Below are positions 52,506 through 63,690 of a stretch of 64,000 bases of DNA, piece by piece. Within the stretch, counting starts at the first letter, position 1, and the number at the start of each line of letters is the position of its first letter. The notes below the pieces were generated by a model that worked only from the letters and a program-made list of their open reading frames with translations, did not search any database and had not been told where the DNA came from. The stretch spans positions 434,001-498,000 of the forward strand of contig VUYT01000010.1 of assembly GCA_008802785.1 (NCBI GenBank), given 5' to 3'. This DNA comes from Symmetrospora coprosmae (lineage: Eukaryota; Basidiomycota; Cystobasidiomycetes; Symmetrosporaceae). A program made the position numbers and the translations under genes.

Positions 52506-53695
52506 CGACGCCGGTCGTCTTCGACCCGGCGCAGTTCGGATTCGGCTGGGCCTAGCTCCGGCAGGCTCGCGCGGGACAGTAGTCGAGGTAGCATTTGCTG
52601 TCGGCTAGGGAGAGGGTACGAGGGATGTCAGCGATGTATGGATCTCTCGAGATCCTGCCGTGTCTGGATGGCTCAATGTGAACACTGCATGCTAGCGAGC
52701 CGAGAAGATGTGCCAGATCAGGCGCCCTCGACTCGAGTTGTCGTAGGCATCGTAGCACTTGTGTGCGATCTCGTCGCATTCAATGATCGATGGCGATGCA
52801 GCGAGGCTGGTGGCCGCTCGTCTGGCATAGGCACGCCTGGTAGTACCGGTTCGGGCCGAGACGCCATTGCAGCCGAGATAAATAGGGACATGCGCATACA
52901 TGCTGTGGGACGAATAGTCCGCATTATTTCTCTTGAAGTCCTTCCGAAGGTACCCAGAGGTATCATTTCAGGCTCAGGACCGCCGCAGAACAGACCGTGC
53001 CAATAGTGCCTATAGGAAGTACTGGCAGATCAGGAAGCAGCAGACCGCTGAAGAAAGCAGAGGAAAGGAGAGAGCAGCCAGCCAGGCGGTAGTCCTTTTG
53101 TAGTGTACAGCCGGAAGATCAGTTCTTCAGCTTGCTAAGCGAGCTCCTCCACTACCACAGAAGATCAGGGCGTCAGCCAAGCGACACGCCTGCAGAGTGC
53201 GTTCAGCCGAGCCTGTGAAAGCACACTAGCCGAGCCTGCTCAATGTGTAGCTGAGCCTGAGGAACGGGTAAGCGAGATGACTTGCACAAGCTAGGGACCT
53301 GCGGGTGTGACAACAAGAACGATGACATTGACGGTGACGGAGCGGAGCGGGGTGGTGCAGACGGGCGGGGGAGAGATAGACGTTTGAGGGAACCGATACA
53401 GGTGCTGGCCCTCGAGATTGCCAGTGCGTATACGTGTGCGGCGTGCACAGCGCGGGTATCAACGCAGCCCAGGCCAGAGCTGGGTGGCGCACGAGCAGAG
53501 GCTAGGACATTGTCTTTGTCTGCGTGAGGGGCGCGCCGCGGATAGGCGAATCCGTGCCGGATGACGTGCTGTGGGGAAGGACAGGGATCGGGGCGAGAAT
53601 GCAGATCGCCATGAGAGAGGAAGATCAGCCAAGGGCTGACGAGAGGTTCAAAAAAAACGACAGGCTGGTGCGCAAACAAGGCCATAGCGCTATAC
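52506..53695. other. Poorly explained stretch with possible 3' exon
   Basis: About 1.2 kb. Part of it should be the promoter of the unrecognised gene to the left and the 3' end of the stress-protein gene to the right. A minus-strand open frame at about 52,692-52,970, with a stop at 52,692, reads HVPIYLGCNGVSARTG and then ECDEIAHKCYDAYDNSSRGR, ending WHIFSAR. This looks more gene-like than background and could be the last exon of a small gene, but I cannot find its start. Confidence in that exon is low. Confidence 0.3.
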
Positions 53696-55467
53696 CTACG
53701 TCGGCCTGGACGAGAAGCGCGATAGTATCGAGCCGTGCGCGTCGCTGCTCTCGACGGGCATGGTCGACGACTTGAAGAGGTTCCGGGAGCTGCGGGTGAG
53801 GTGTCGATTGGCTGCATCAGCGCCCACAAGCCAGCGCTAGTGTCATCAACGCTGGTGCGGACCCACTGAGTCTTTCCGATGATGCTCTCGGAGCTCCCGG
53901 ACGCTGATGCGGCCGCCGCGGTGGCGCTTCCGGGCCCTTCTACGAGATCAAGGTAGCTCTGTCTCCCTTCTCTCTTGCCCTGCATCTTGCGCACCTTGAT
54001 GGCTGGGCGCACGACAATGACGGGTATGGGCGAGTTGGCGACGCAGTACTTGCTCACGCTGCCGATGAAGGCGTTCTTGAAGATGCTGTCGCTGCGCCCG
54101 CGCGTCCCGACAATGAGCGAGTCGGGCCTGTACACGGTGATCATCTTCTGGATGGACTCCTGCACTTTGCCAATGACAAACTCGACCGTGATGCCAATCT
54201 CGCGCAGGGGCAGCGGGCCGCTGACAGCTCCCGGCTTGGACGACGCCGGGGGCACGTAGCTGTTGCGCTCGGTGACGGAGCGGATGAGCATGTGGGCCTC
54301 CTCGCGGGCCTGCTCGCTGACGGACGCGTGCGCGACGGCGGAGGACGAGGACGACGGGTCGAGGACGCGGAGCACGACAATCTCGTCATTGTCCTCGATG
54401 AGGCGGTCGAGGGACCAGTGGAGCGCGTGCAGGCTGTACTCGTTCAGGTCGGTCGCGACGAGGAAGGTGCGGCTCTCGCGGCTGCGCACAAACCCGGCCG
54501 TCGTTGCGCGCAGGGTGAACGACTGCTCAATTCCCGTCCCGCCGCCGTGCGACCCGCTCGCTGCTTGTGTGGCATCAAACGAGACGCGCGGGATGAAGGA
54601 TGACGAGGTTGTCGTTGTAGCTGAGGTGGTCGACGTCGCTGTGGATGGCCGCGACAGCGAGGTAGCGCTTGTGGGCCGCTCCGACCCTGCTGGAGTCGTC
54701 ATGGATATGCGACGTCTCTCCAAAGGTGGGGAGGATGCGGGCGAGCGCAGCGCCGACTTGAGGGGCATGAGGACGGGGGAAGCTGGGGCTGAAGTGGACG
54801 TGGACATTGTGCTCGGTCCAGATGGTTGGTAATGTGCCAGACTGTGTCGTCGTTGGTTGTGCTGCTGCTGCTGCTTTGGCGGCTCCTGCGGTCTCTGCTT
54901 GTCGGTACTGCCTCTGCAGCTCCAGGACCGGGTGATTCCCCCGATGGGAGAAGGCGCAGAGATGCTGATGGAGGGCAGACGGGCTCGCTGTCGTCTACTG
55001 ACACTGCTGCTGCTGTCTGTGTCCTTCCCTTTCTCTGTTGGTGTTTGCTGCAATTGGAGGAGGGAGAAGATGGAAGAGCGTCCTCGCCTCTGTCGGGGAT
55101 GACGCTGTCCCAAAGAGGGCGGATCCCCCTTGGCACTGCTCTCATCGATGGAAGGCAGACAAGGAGAGGAGCAGCACACAGAGGTGGATGAGGATGATGA
55201 AGTGGATGACAGGATGGAGTGCAGGCTGTCGATGGAGAGGATGCTCGAGATGCTGAGCCGGCGGGATGAGGAGGATGACACTGAAGACCGACGTCGTGGG
55301 CGAGGGGGGGGAGGGAGCAGCATCATCGCGCGTCCGTCGATGCGACGAGAGGGAGAACAACCCAGACGGACGGACGTAACGAGAGCGAGAAGGAATATAC
55401 GCATGGCCATGGGCACTCCTGTGGGGCATTCCCTTCCCTGGCGACCGCCCTGCTCATGCTCAGGCAT
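53696..55467 (-). CDS. Universal stress protein (USP) domain protein
   Basis: The main exon runs from ATG 55467 (start uncertain; 55410 is an alternative) to 53867, then a proposed last exon 53789-53696 ends SSDAHGSILSRFSSRPT. Without that splice the frame stays open to 53,203, but that tail looks like out-of-frame translation. The first 300 residues are Ser/Pro/Gln-rich and disordered. The USP fold follows: TFLVATDLNEYSLHALHWSL, DRLIEDNDEIVVLRVLDPSS, VSEQAREEAHMLIRSVTER, GITVEFVIGKVQESIQKMI, DSLIVGTRGRSDSIFKNAFI, GSVSKYCVANSPIPVIVVRP. The GTRG...GS loop resembles the nucleotide-binding G-x2-G-x9-G(S/T) motif but is two residues longer. Fungal USP proteins of this layout are linked to stress response; the exact role is unknown. 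Confidence 0.8.
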
Positions 55468-55742
55468 ACTGTATGTACATACCACCGACCAGTTGTAGCA
55501 CGGAGAGCGAGAATGTACAGTACAGTACCGGTACTTGGCAGGGATGCAGTGTCAGGAGGGTGTACATGTCCCCTCTGCCCTATGTAGGAGTGTCCCTTCC
55601 AGTCAATTGCATGCTCTATAGGCTATCCCCCGTCTGAGCTGCCCTCCAGCTGTGGTGGTCGTCGTCGTCGTCATCATTGAACTGACTCCACTCACCACCA
55701 CGCACACGCGCACATAGCAGGAGCAGCATCGCCATCGCCATC

Positions 55743-58700
55743 ATGTCCTACAAGCTAGCTGCGACGCTGCCAGGGCACTCGCAGGACGTGCGCTGCGTCG
55801 CCTCGAGCTCGAGCGGGTCGCACATCCTCTCGTCATCCAGGGACCGCACTGCCCGGTCCTGGGTGCACAGCAGCAGTGGATGGACAGCAGCATTGACCTA
55901 CTCCGGAGCACACGAGAACTTTGTCAATGCAGTCGCATCCCTGCAGCTGCGCGACGGCAGGGAGTTCGTTGTCACCGGGTCGGGCGATGCCACCATCCTC
56001 CTCTGGCCCTTGTTGGATGATGGCAAGCAGGAGCAGCCGCAGCCACAGCCAGAGAAGGTCCTCGTCGGACATGCAGGGAACGTCTGTGCACTCCATACCA
56101 GCAACGAAACGCTGCCGGGTATGCTCGCTTCGGGGAGCTGGGACGGGTGCGTGGCCTGTCCTTCGATGACGACGCGGCGGGACTCTGGCCGCGTTGTACA
56201 AGTCACAGGACTACGCCGCCGCGTCGTCAGCGACAACTCGACATCTCGCAAGCCCATTTCCTAACATTGTCTCTCTGTGCCTCTTATCCGTGCCACTCTC
56301 GCATGCCTGCTCCAGGACCGCAAAGATCTGGGACCTCTCCGACCCGTCGTCGCCGACCTCCTCGGAGGCCGTGTACACGCTCGAAGGCGCCACGCAAGCC
56401 GTATGGGCCGTCCTGCTCCTGCCGACATCCACATGCGACTCGGTCCACTGCCTGACCGCATCAGCCGACAAGCTGATCCGGCTGTACCACAATGCATCCC
56501 ACGTCGCCACCTTCAAGGGCCACGAGCAGCCCGTGCGCGCCCTGAGCCTCATACCGCCCGCAGCCATCGGGGAAGAGGGCATCTTTGCGTCTGCGGGGAA
56601 CGATGGGCTCGTCAAGATCTGGAACTGGACACAGGGAAGCGCCAGCGAGCTGCGCACGTTGCAAGGGCACGACAGCTTTGTCTACAGCCTCGCCACGGCT
56701 TCAGACGGGACGCTCGCTAGCTCGGGGGAAGACAGGACCGTGCGAGTCTGGGACAAGCTCACGGGCGACCTCACGCAGATCATCACCATCCCCGCCATTT
56801 CGAGTGAGTCTCAGACCATATCTACCTACCTCGTTCAGCCAAGCCATGCCATACCAGTCCGCGCTAATGCCGTATCTCCAATCCCCCCTTTGCGCGCTGG
56901 TCGCGCACAGTCTGGTCCGTCGCCTTTGTCGCGGGCACAGACGACATTGTCGTTGGCTCGTCCGACTCGCTCGCCCGCGTCTTTACGCGCGACCCGGCGC
57001 GATTCGCCTCTGCGGACCAGCTGGCCGCATTCGACGAGGCCGTGTCCTCATCGACGCTGAACGCGTCGCAGGTCGTGGGCGACGTCAAGAAGTCGGACCT
57101 CGCGTCGGACGACACGCTGGCCGCGCGGCAGGGCAAGAAAGAGGGCGAGATTGCCATGGTCAAGAACGCCGCCGGTGGGGTCGAGGCGTACCAGTGGTCG
57201 AGCGCGGACGGCAAGTGGGTCAAGGTCGGGCAGGTCGTCGACGCCGTGGGGAGCGGGAGGAAGCAGCTCTACGAGGGCAAGGAGTACGACTTTGTCTTTG
57301 ACGTTGACGTGAGCGAAGGGCAGCCCCCGCTCAAGCTGCCGTACAACGTGACGCGTGGGTCTCCTTGTTCGCCTCTTGCGTGCCATCCCACCCAGGCCAT
57401 GTCCCCGGCAAAGGCTGACCGCCCCCGTTCACGCGTACCCACCGATTGTTGTCACGCTGGCTGTCGCAGAGAACCCATACGAGGCAGCACAGCTCTTCCT
57501 GGCGCGCAACGAGCTGCCCCCATCGTACGTGGACCAGGTCGTCCAGTTCATCGAGAAGAACACGGCCGGCGCCACGCTCGGATCCGGCGGGAACCTCGAC
57601 CCGTACACGGGCGCGTCGAGCTACAAGAGCACCCCGTCGATGAACGCGCAGAATGGCAGTGGGCCCACAGGCGCAGGCGCAGGCGCCGGGTTCTCCGGAG
57701 ACCCGTGGGGGCCTAGCAGCGCGAGTGTGAGCGCGAGCTCGGGCGCAACTGCGAACGCAGCATCAGCAAAGGCACGGCTCCTCCCGCTTGTCAGTGTCTG
57801 GCGTACAGCCCAAGACTCGCGCGAGCTTGCTGCCAACGAATGGCGTGGCTGACTCGCACTGCGACCGTCTACCGCGCTCGCACACAGACAACACCTCTGA
57901 CCTTCCCGCAAGCCAACCTCGCAGCGATACAAAAGAAGCTGCTAGACTTCAACAAAGCGCTGAGAGACAACCCAGTAGGCACCATTCTCCTTCAGCAACT
58001 ATCCGTCAAAGTAGCAGAAGGCATTAAAATCGATGCCTACTCGCATGTGTGCTTTCTGTCCCTGCAGACGACGTCAACCGAATTCCCTCTGGACGCATCG
58101 TCCTTGAGCACGCTCGAATCCTGCGTCGCCTCCCTGCAGTCGGCCAGCAGCTCATCCCCCTTCTCGGCCTCTTCCGAGGTGCTCGCGGTCCTCGGCCGCC
58201 TGCTGGACTGGCCGTCCGCCTCGCGATTTCCGGCACTGGACCTCGTGCGCATCGTAGCGCTGCACGACGGCAGCGGCGCCGCGGCCTCGTCGCTCCTCTT
58301 TCCGCTCCTGGCCAACCTCTCACCCGACCCAGCGGCGGCGCAGAAGGAAAACGAAATCAACGCCTTGCTCGCCACGCGAGCGATTGCCAACGCCTTCAGC
58401 AGCGCAAGCGGCAGAGAGGCAATGAGCGGCGCAGCGGCAGAGGCGCTCGAGACGCTCAGTGTCGTCGGGACGGCGGGACTCAACAAGCTCGGAAAGACGG
58501 CACTGGCCACCGTGGCGCTCAAGTGGGTCGCGTCAAGCTCCAGTGATGTGTGCTGCACCAGAACTGCGAGAGCTGACGGTATTCTCCCTGGCCACTAGCT
58601 TCTCCATCCTCGCTGTGCAGGGCTCGGTGCCGTCGGATAGTATCGGCAGCCTCGTCGATCTCATCCAGCAGGTAAGCGCTGCATTCGTCAACTGAACATC

Positions 58701-58945
58701 GTCGGACCGCACTGACGCATCCCTCTTCACTGCGCATCTGGCAGCTTCTACAAGATTCCGAGTCTGAGACGGTCTACCGCGCTCTTGTCGCGTTTGGCAA
58801 CGTTGCGCATGCTTTCCAGGCCAACAAGCAGTCGCTCGAGCCTGGCAGCGTCCATAGCATCAAGCAGCGCGCACAGGCGTTGGCAGCTGGAACTGGCGAA
58901 CAGCGGATAAAGGAGATTGTCAGAGAGATTGTGCAAAAGCTGTAG
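55743..58945 (+). CDS. DOA1: WD40-PFU-PUL ubiquitin-binding protein DOA1/PLAA
   Basis: A Cdc48/p97 cofactor that controls ubiquitin levels, mitochondrial and endosomal protein turnover. Exons 55743-56146, 56316-56803, 56911-57354, 57470-57789, 57888-58526, 58573-58671 and 58745-58945 join in phase to 864 residues. The WD40 propeller spans residues about 1-330: LPGHSQDVRCVASSSSGSHI, GHAGNVCALH, SGSWDGTAKIWDLSD across intron 1, GHDSFVYSLA, SSGEDRTVRVWDKLTGDL, VWSVAFVAGTDDIVVGSSD. PFU domain about 365-455: EAYQWSSADGKWVKVGQVVD, YDFVFDVDV, QNPYEAAQLFLARNELPPSY. PUL domain from about 560: LTFPQANLAAIQKKLLDFNK to the stop (IKEIVREIVQKL). Bases 57975-58067 (93 bases, GTAGGC to CTGCAG) could be an in-frame intron. 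The intron at 58527-58572 is short and its donor weak. Confidence 0.92.
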
Positions 58946-59187
58946 ATGGTCCTCGGCTATGTCCTCATGTAGCTTAGTGCATCCAAGGGTGCATCGAAGA
59001 TAGACCATTCGAGAGCTGACAGGCAGAGGATCTACAGTAGACGTTTGCAAAGAGCCGTGCCTGTCCTGGCTCGCTCGAGCTGGCCAAAGATACATGAATC
59101 GAAAGAGAGCCAGAGTTGGGTATGCAGAATGACAACTGCGAAACAGACGGCAGCGGAGGCAGCATATACTCGCACCTCGTCTACGAC

Positions 59188-62100
59188 CTATAGCTTTGCG
59201 TTCAGGGTATCTTTGTATTCTGCCACTGGCTGTGCAGCCGGGCCAACGCTCAAGAGCTTCCTGATTTCCTTGCCATCCTCAAAGATCCGCTTGCCCTCGC
59301 CCAAGCTCGGTGGGTAGTGGCTGTCGGTGATCTTCTGTGCGATCTCCTCAACGGCCTGAGTATCATTGCCGGCACGCGCACGCTCGAGCTCGGCCTTGAC
59401 TGCTGCTTGCAGCTGTGAGAAAGTAGGCGTCGGCGAGCTGGCGAGGAGGGCCTTTGTGTCGGCCAACGGAGCAGCCTCGAGGTCGACGCCAGCGTCCTTT
59501 AGGCTCTGCGTGGCAAGCTCGACGGTGGCCGGGCTGACATGCTGTGAGTGCATATGCACGCTGAGCTTTGCGCGCTCGGTGCTCTTCGGGCTGATCTTCT
59601 CCTTGAAGAACGACACAATCTCGTCCTTGGTCAACGCGGCGATGCGGTCCGCGTCGGCAGCGCGCCGCTCAAAGTCATAGTAGCCAGCGTGGATGTGGCC
59701 CCAGTAGCTCATCGTCTCGAGGACGAGGTTCTTCGGCTCTTCACGCAGCCGATTGACCAGGCTCGCGCGCTCCTTGTCAAACTGCTCGTCGCTCATCCCC
59801 TGCAGCGTCCCCTCGAAGCTGTCCAGGAACGCGTCGACGCGCGACTCGAGGTACGCGGCGTCCCGCTCAGACTGTATCGAAATGCGGAATCCAGTCATGC
59901 CGATGCTCGACCGGCCCGTGGAGTGCACCAAGTATCCCAGCTGCTCCTTTGTCCGCAGCGTGTCGAAGCACGGCTCGTTGATGAGCTGGATGAAGAGCAT
60001 GCTCTTGGTCCGTACAGCTGGGTCGGCATCATTGCCGGTGAGGCAGAACTGGACAGCGCGGAGGATCAGCTGGGGAGAGCAGAACAGCAAGCAGTCCTTG
60101 CGCTCACGTATTCGATCGCCGAGTTGACATTCTCGGCGTTGGGGACGGGCAGGCGGAGGATCAGGTTGGAAGAGTCCGGGATGATGAGGCTGAGGGGCGA
60201 TACACGCTCCGCCGCTGATAGCGGCGCGGACTTGAACGTGGTCTCGGCGAGCTTTGCAATCTTGATCGCATCATCCTTGAGCATGTTGCCGTGCACGAGG
60301 CCTTCGATGTGGACCTTCTCAAGCAGCTTGGGGATATAGGCCTTGAGGCTTTCCGGCGTGATCTCTGCGGACGAAGGAATGTGTGCGATCAGTCGTCGTG
60401 CGGGTTTGCTGCAGCAGGCATAGGATGGTGAGCCCATCTCACCGTCGAGAACGGCAAGCTTCTCTTTCGGCGTGTTGACCTTGTGCTGCATGAGGTAAGA
60501 CGTGTAGTATGCCGCGAGCTGGCTCGGTGCTGCAAGGTCAAAGTTGGAATGCTGGCGCTTCTGTGCGTCTTTGAACATTTCGAATCTTTGCGGGTCAATC
60601 TCGAGGGTTGCCATCTTCTCCAGGACGACCTTGGCGAGCACTGCGAGCTTGTCATTGTACCCGTCGATGATCATGATGATGCCGTCCGCCTGCGCGTCCA
60701 GCTTATACGACAGGCCGGCCAGGTCGGCGTCATAGCTGTACTCTGCCATGGCGTCCATCACGAGGTCGACGTAGAGGCGTGTGTGTACCGCGTTGCGTGC
60801 GGACGTGTCAATGATGGGGCTGGTACAGAGTGAATGCGCAAGCTAGCATCAGTAAAGAGTCTTCACAAGACGTGACCGTCAATCCAGCACAAGAGCGAGA
60901 CCCACTTCTTGATGTAGAATGAAACGGCAGCACGCGGCACCCACCACCTGTCATCTAGCTTATGCCAGATGCGGGCGGTGGGCGACTGATAGACGCAGTC
61001 AGGCCGCTTTGCCGGCTCTTTGCTGGACTGCTTGTCTCCAAGGATGTCCAGATTGCTGGGAATGAATGAGTTGGGCTGCGGGAGGAACAGATCCGCTCCG
61101 AGCTCCTCGGCCGCAGGGACCTGAAGAATCTCCTTTGTGAATGGCTCGACGCGGTACCGGGTGCCGTACCATTGCTCCTTCTTGTCAAACTCGAGGCCGT
61201 CCACCGGCTCCTGCGAGACAACGGTGATGCGGCAGTTGCGCGCCGTGAGTCCTGCAAGCTGTTCGCGGACGAGATCCGAGTTCCAGTCCTTGAGCAGCCA
61301 GGGCGCGGAGAGGAGCCACTCGCGCGGGTACGGCTTCTGCATCTGGGTGCAGAGCTGCGTGACATAGTCGGACGGCTTGCGCTTCTCGACAAAGCGGAAC
61401 GAGATCTCGTTGAGCATGGCCTGCTCCTTGAACGCCCACTCCTGCGGCGGCGTCGCGCGCAGCATCTCAATGTACGCAAACACAATCTGCGCGACCTTCT
61501 TGTGGTTGGCCAGCCCAGCCGCTGTGAGGCTGACGCTGATCTTGAAGAAGTCGAAACCGGTCGCGCCCTGCCCAGCGCCTGCGCCGAGCGCCTCGGCCCA
61601 GCCGAGCTTCTTCAGGTACGAGAGGATGGATCCCTCGCCTTCGTGCCCGAGGTAATGCGTAATGAAGTTTCCCGGCTTGGTCGCGAAGAGCGGGCCTTGG
61701 TCGGCAAGAGGAAAGGTGACTTCGAGCGAACGCACGTTCTTCACCGCCTGGGCATAGATATGGCGCGAAAGCTCCGCCTCGGTGAATGGTGAGCCGGAGA
61801 AGACTGGGGGTGCGAGGTTGCGGTTCTTGACGGCTGCGAACTTGTCCGTGACGAGGTCTGCGAGAGCGTCGAGCGGCTCCTTGCCGACGACGACGAGCTT
61901 CATGACGTTGGCAGAGTAGTGTCTGCCGTACCAGTCGATGAGCTCGCTGCGGACATTCCTCCCCTCTGCTTTGGGCGCGTCCCACAATGTGGCCTTGTTG
62001 CCGGTGCCAAAGCGCCAGTAGTGGTGCTCTCTGCTGCTCGTCGATTTCTCGAGCTGGAACAGGCGCCACATGTCGCTCTGCAGGTTCTTCTTGTTCTCGC

Positions 62101-62948
62101 TGTCGACGGCGAGGATCTCGCGCTCGGTGCACCCGTCCGTAAAGAGCGGGGCAATGAAGAACTGCGCGAAGCGGTCCAGGGCGCCCTCGAGCGCGGGCGG
62201 GTGCACGTCAAAGAAGTAGACGGTCTCGTCCATTGCCGTGTATGCGTTGGACTGCCCGTTGTTTCGCGAGAGGTATTCGTTATAGTCGTTTTCAGAGGGG
62301 TACTGCAGGGGAGCGGGGATTGTTAATGTCAGTGACCGCTTTCGAAAGTATGGTCTGACAGCATAGACACACCTTCTCTGTCCCCATGAACAGCAGGTGC
62401 TCGCAGAAATGAGCCATTCCCTGCGCATTTTCCGGATCGCTGAGGTGGCCAACGCGGACGCTGATTCCCGCTGCACACTTGTCGGTCTTTGGATCACTGA
62501 CGAGCAGGCACTCGAGGCCGTTGTCGAGCCTGACGAGCCTGTAGCTCCGGTCGTCGTTCGGTGACTGCTCGATGGGGCGAGAGAATGTGGCGTACGATGA
62601 CGAGGCGACCCGCTCGTACCCGTGCGGCAGCTCGCTCCCATTCAGGTGCGACAGGGAAGGAGCGTAGGGATCTGATGGGATCGCAGTCGAGTGCGAGGTG
62701 GTGGAGGCTACCGTGGCGTATCCTCTTGAAGAGTCCGGCGATGCAGCGGCTCCTGACCCGGATCCGGAGGCAGCGGCGAGCCCGACAGCTTCAGGCGCGG
62801 TAACCATCCTCGAAGCGGGGATGGTGGTGATGGAGCGGGCTGCTAGGGTAGGCTGTGCTGCAGGACGCAGTAGAGACGCGGCTTTGCTGCTGCTGCTGCT
62901 GCTGAATCGAGCTCTTGGTAGGCGAGAGAGGGCAATGGCTCGGCGCAT
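59188..62948 (-). CDS. STE23: M16A metallopeptidase, STE23 / insulin-degrading enzyme type (copy B, 5 exons)
   Basis: A second member of the insulin-degrading enzyme family. Exons 62948-62373, 62302-60906, 60819-60443, 60364-60108 and 60069-59188 join in phase to 1162 residues. The zinc motif AHFCEH (His180, Glu183, His184) is followed by exactly 76 residues and Glu261 (VDSENKKN). Landmarks: YPSENDYNEYLSRNNGQSNA, LGHEGEGSILSYLKKLGW, QWYGTRYRVEPF, EPCFDTLRTKEQLGYLV, GMTGFRISIQSERDAAYLES. From ATG 62948 the first 60 residues (MRRAIALSRLPRARFSSSSS, ARSITTIPASR) are Arg/Ser-rich and acid-free, a mitochondrial presequence; ATG 62807 (MVTAPEA) would remove it. The C-terminus is NAKL, a canonical PTS1-type tripeptide also present in human IDE. 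Dual targeting is inferred. It converges on DOA1 with 242 bases between stops. Confidence 0.94.
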
Positions 62949-63690
62949 AGGTGAGGAAAGGAGCACGGCGAGCAGGAGGATGCAAGCAGATGCAGCAGCT
63001 GCAATGTACCACTGTCGAGGTCGTCGGGGGCAGCAAGTACTTGACAGAATGGTCAATTGGGATGGGGATCCTGAGGCTATACTATTGTTGAGTTGATGGA
63101 CGAACAAAAGACGGCAAGAGGTCGAGCTGGAAGACGAGGAGGGCCTCGGTGGCGGCGGCGCAGCAGGACAGGGGCAGAGCAGCGACCTCATCGGTGATGG
63201 AGTATAACCTGCTGATGCATCGCGTCTACAGGGGCGTGCAGCAGTACACATCTACGATTTGTGACAGTGGAGAAGAAGAATGCTCGTCCATTGCACGCGC
63301 ATTGTGGCTCGTGAGGGAAGAAGGCAGGCAGAAATGCATGATGGTACATACGGTCTGCCAGAAGGGGATTGGAGTCCACGCAACGCACGAGTTGGCATCT
63401 CCACAGTGCAATCGCTGCAGAATCGCGTTGACAAGCTGCAAAGAAGAAACTCCGTCGTTGCCCTCCGCTGACTGACGCCCGAGCGCGTTCCCGGAACGAG
63501 GGCGGCAAGCTTAAGGCCCAGAGGAAACTGGACATGCTCCGCTCACATCACATCCCATCCGACCTCGTCATCTTCGCCCTTCTACACGGAATGCCACGCA
63601 CCTAGGCCTACTGCTTCGAGAACCTCCGTCTCCTCGCCCCCCCCCCCTCTCCTTGAGTGGTGGACGTCCTCCGCGCACTAAAGTATCGAC
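62949..63690. other. Divergent promoter region, STE23 copy B and right-edge gene
   Basis: About 740 bases. An open frame extends the STE23 copy B reading frame upstream to 63,251 through a hydrophobic stretch (WYIAAAASACILLLAVLL), but a start there would bury the presequence. A CAG/CTG run lies just inside copy B near 62,880-62,905. A run of C (about 63,637-63,647) precedes the right-edge gene. No separate gene is seen. Confidence 0.45.

Noticed and set aside
53203-53695. Uninterrupted C-terminal tail of the USP protein to 53,203
   Set aside because: After the USP fold this tail reads like unconstrained sequence (RASRPGRRRYSAMALFAHQ). A GTGGGT donor and CCCGCAG acceptor give a short polar end in frame, so I ended the gene at 53,696. 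Not fully excluded.
62560-63150. Transmembrane-like stretch upstream of STE23 copy B (WYIAAAASACILLLAVLL)
   Set aside because: It is open in frame from 63,251 but precedes the better-supported ATG 62,948 with a clear presequence. It is more likely untranslated leader DNA, though an N-terminally anchored form cannot be excluded.
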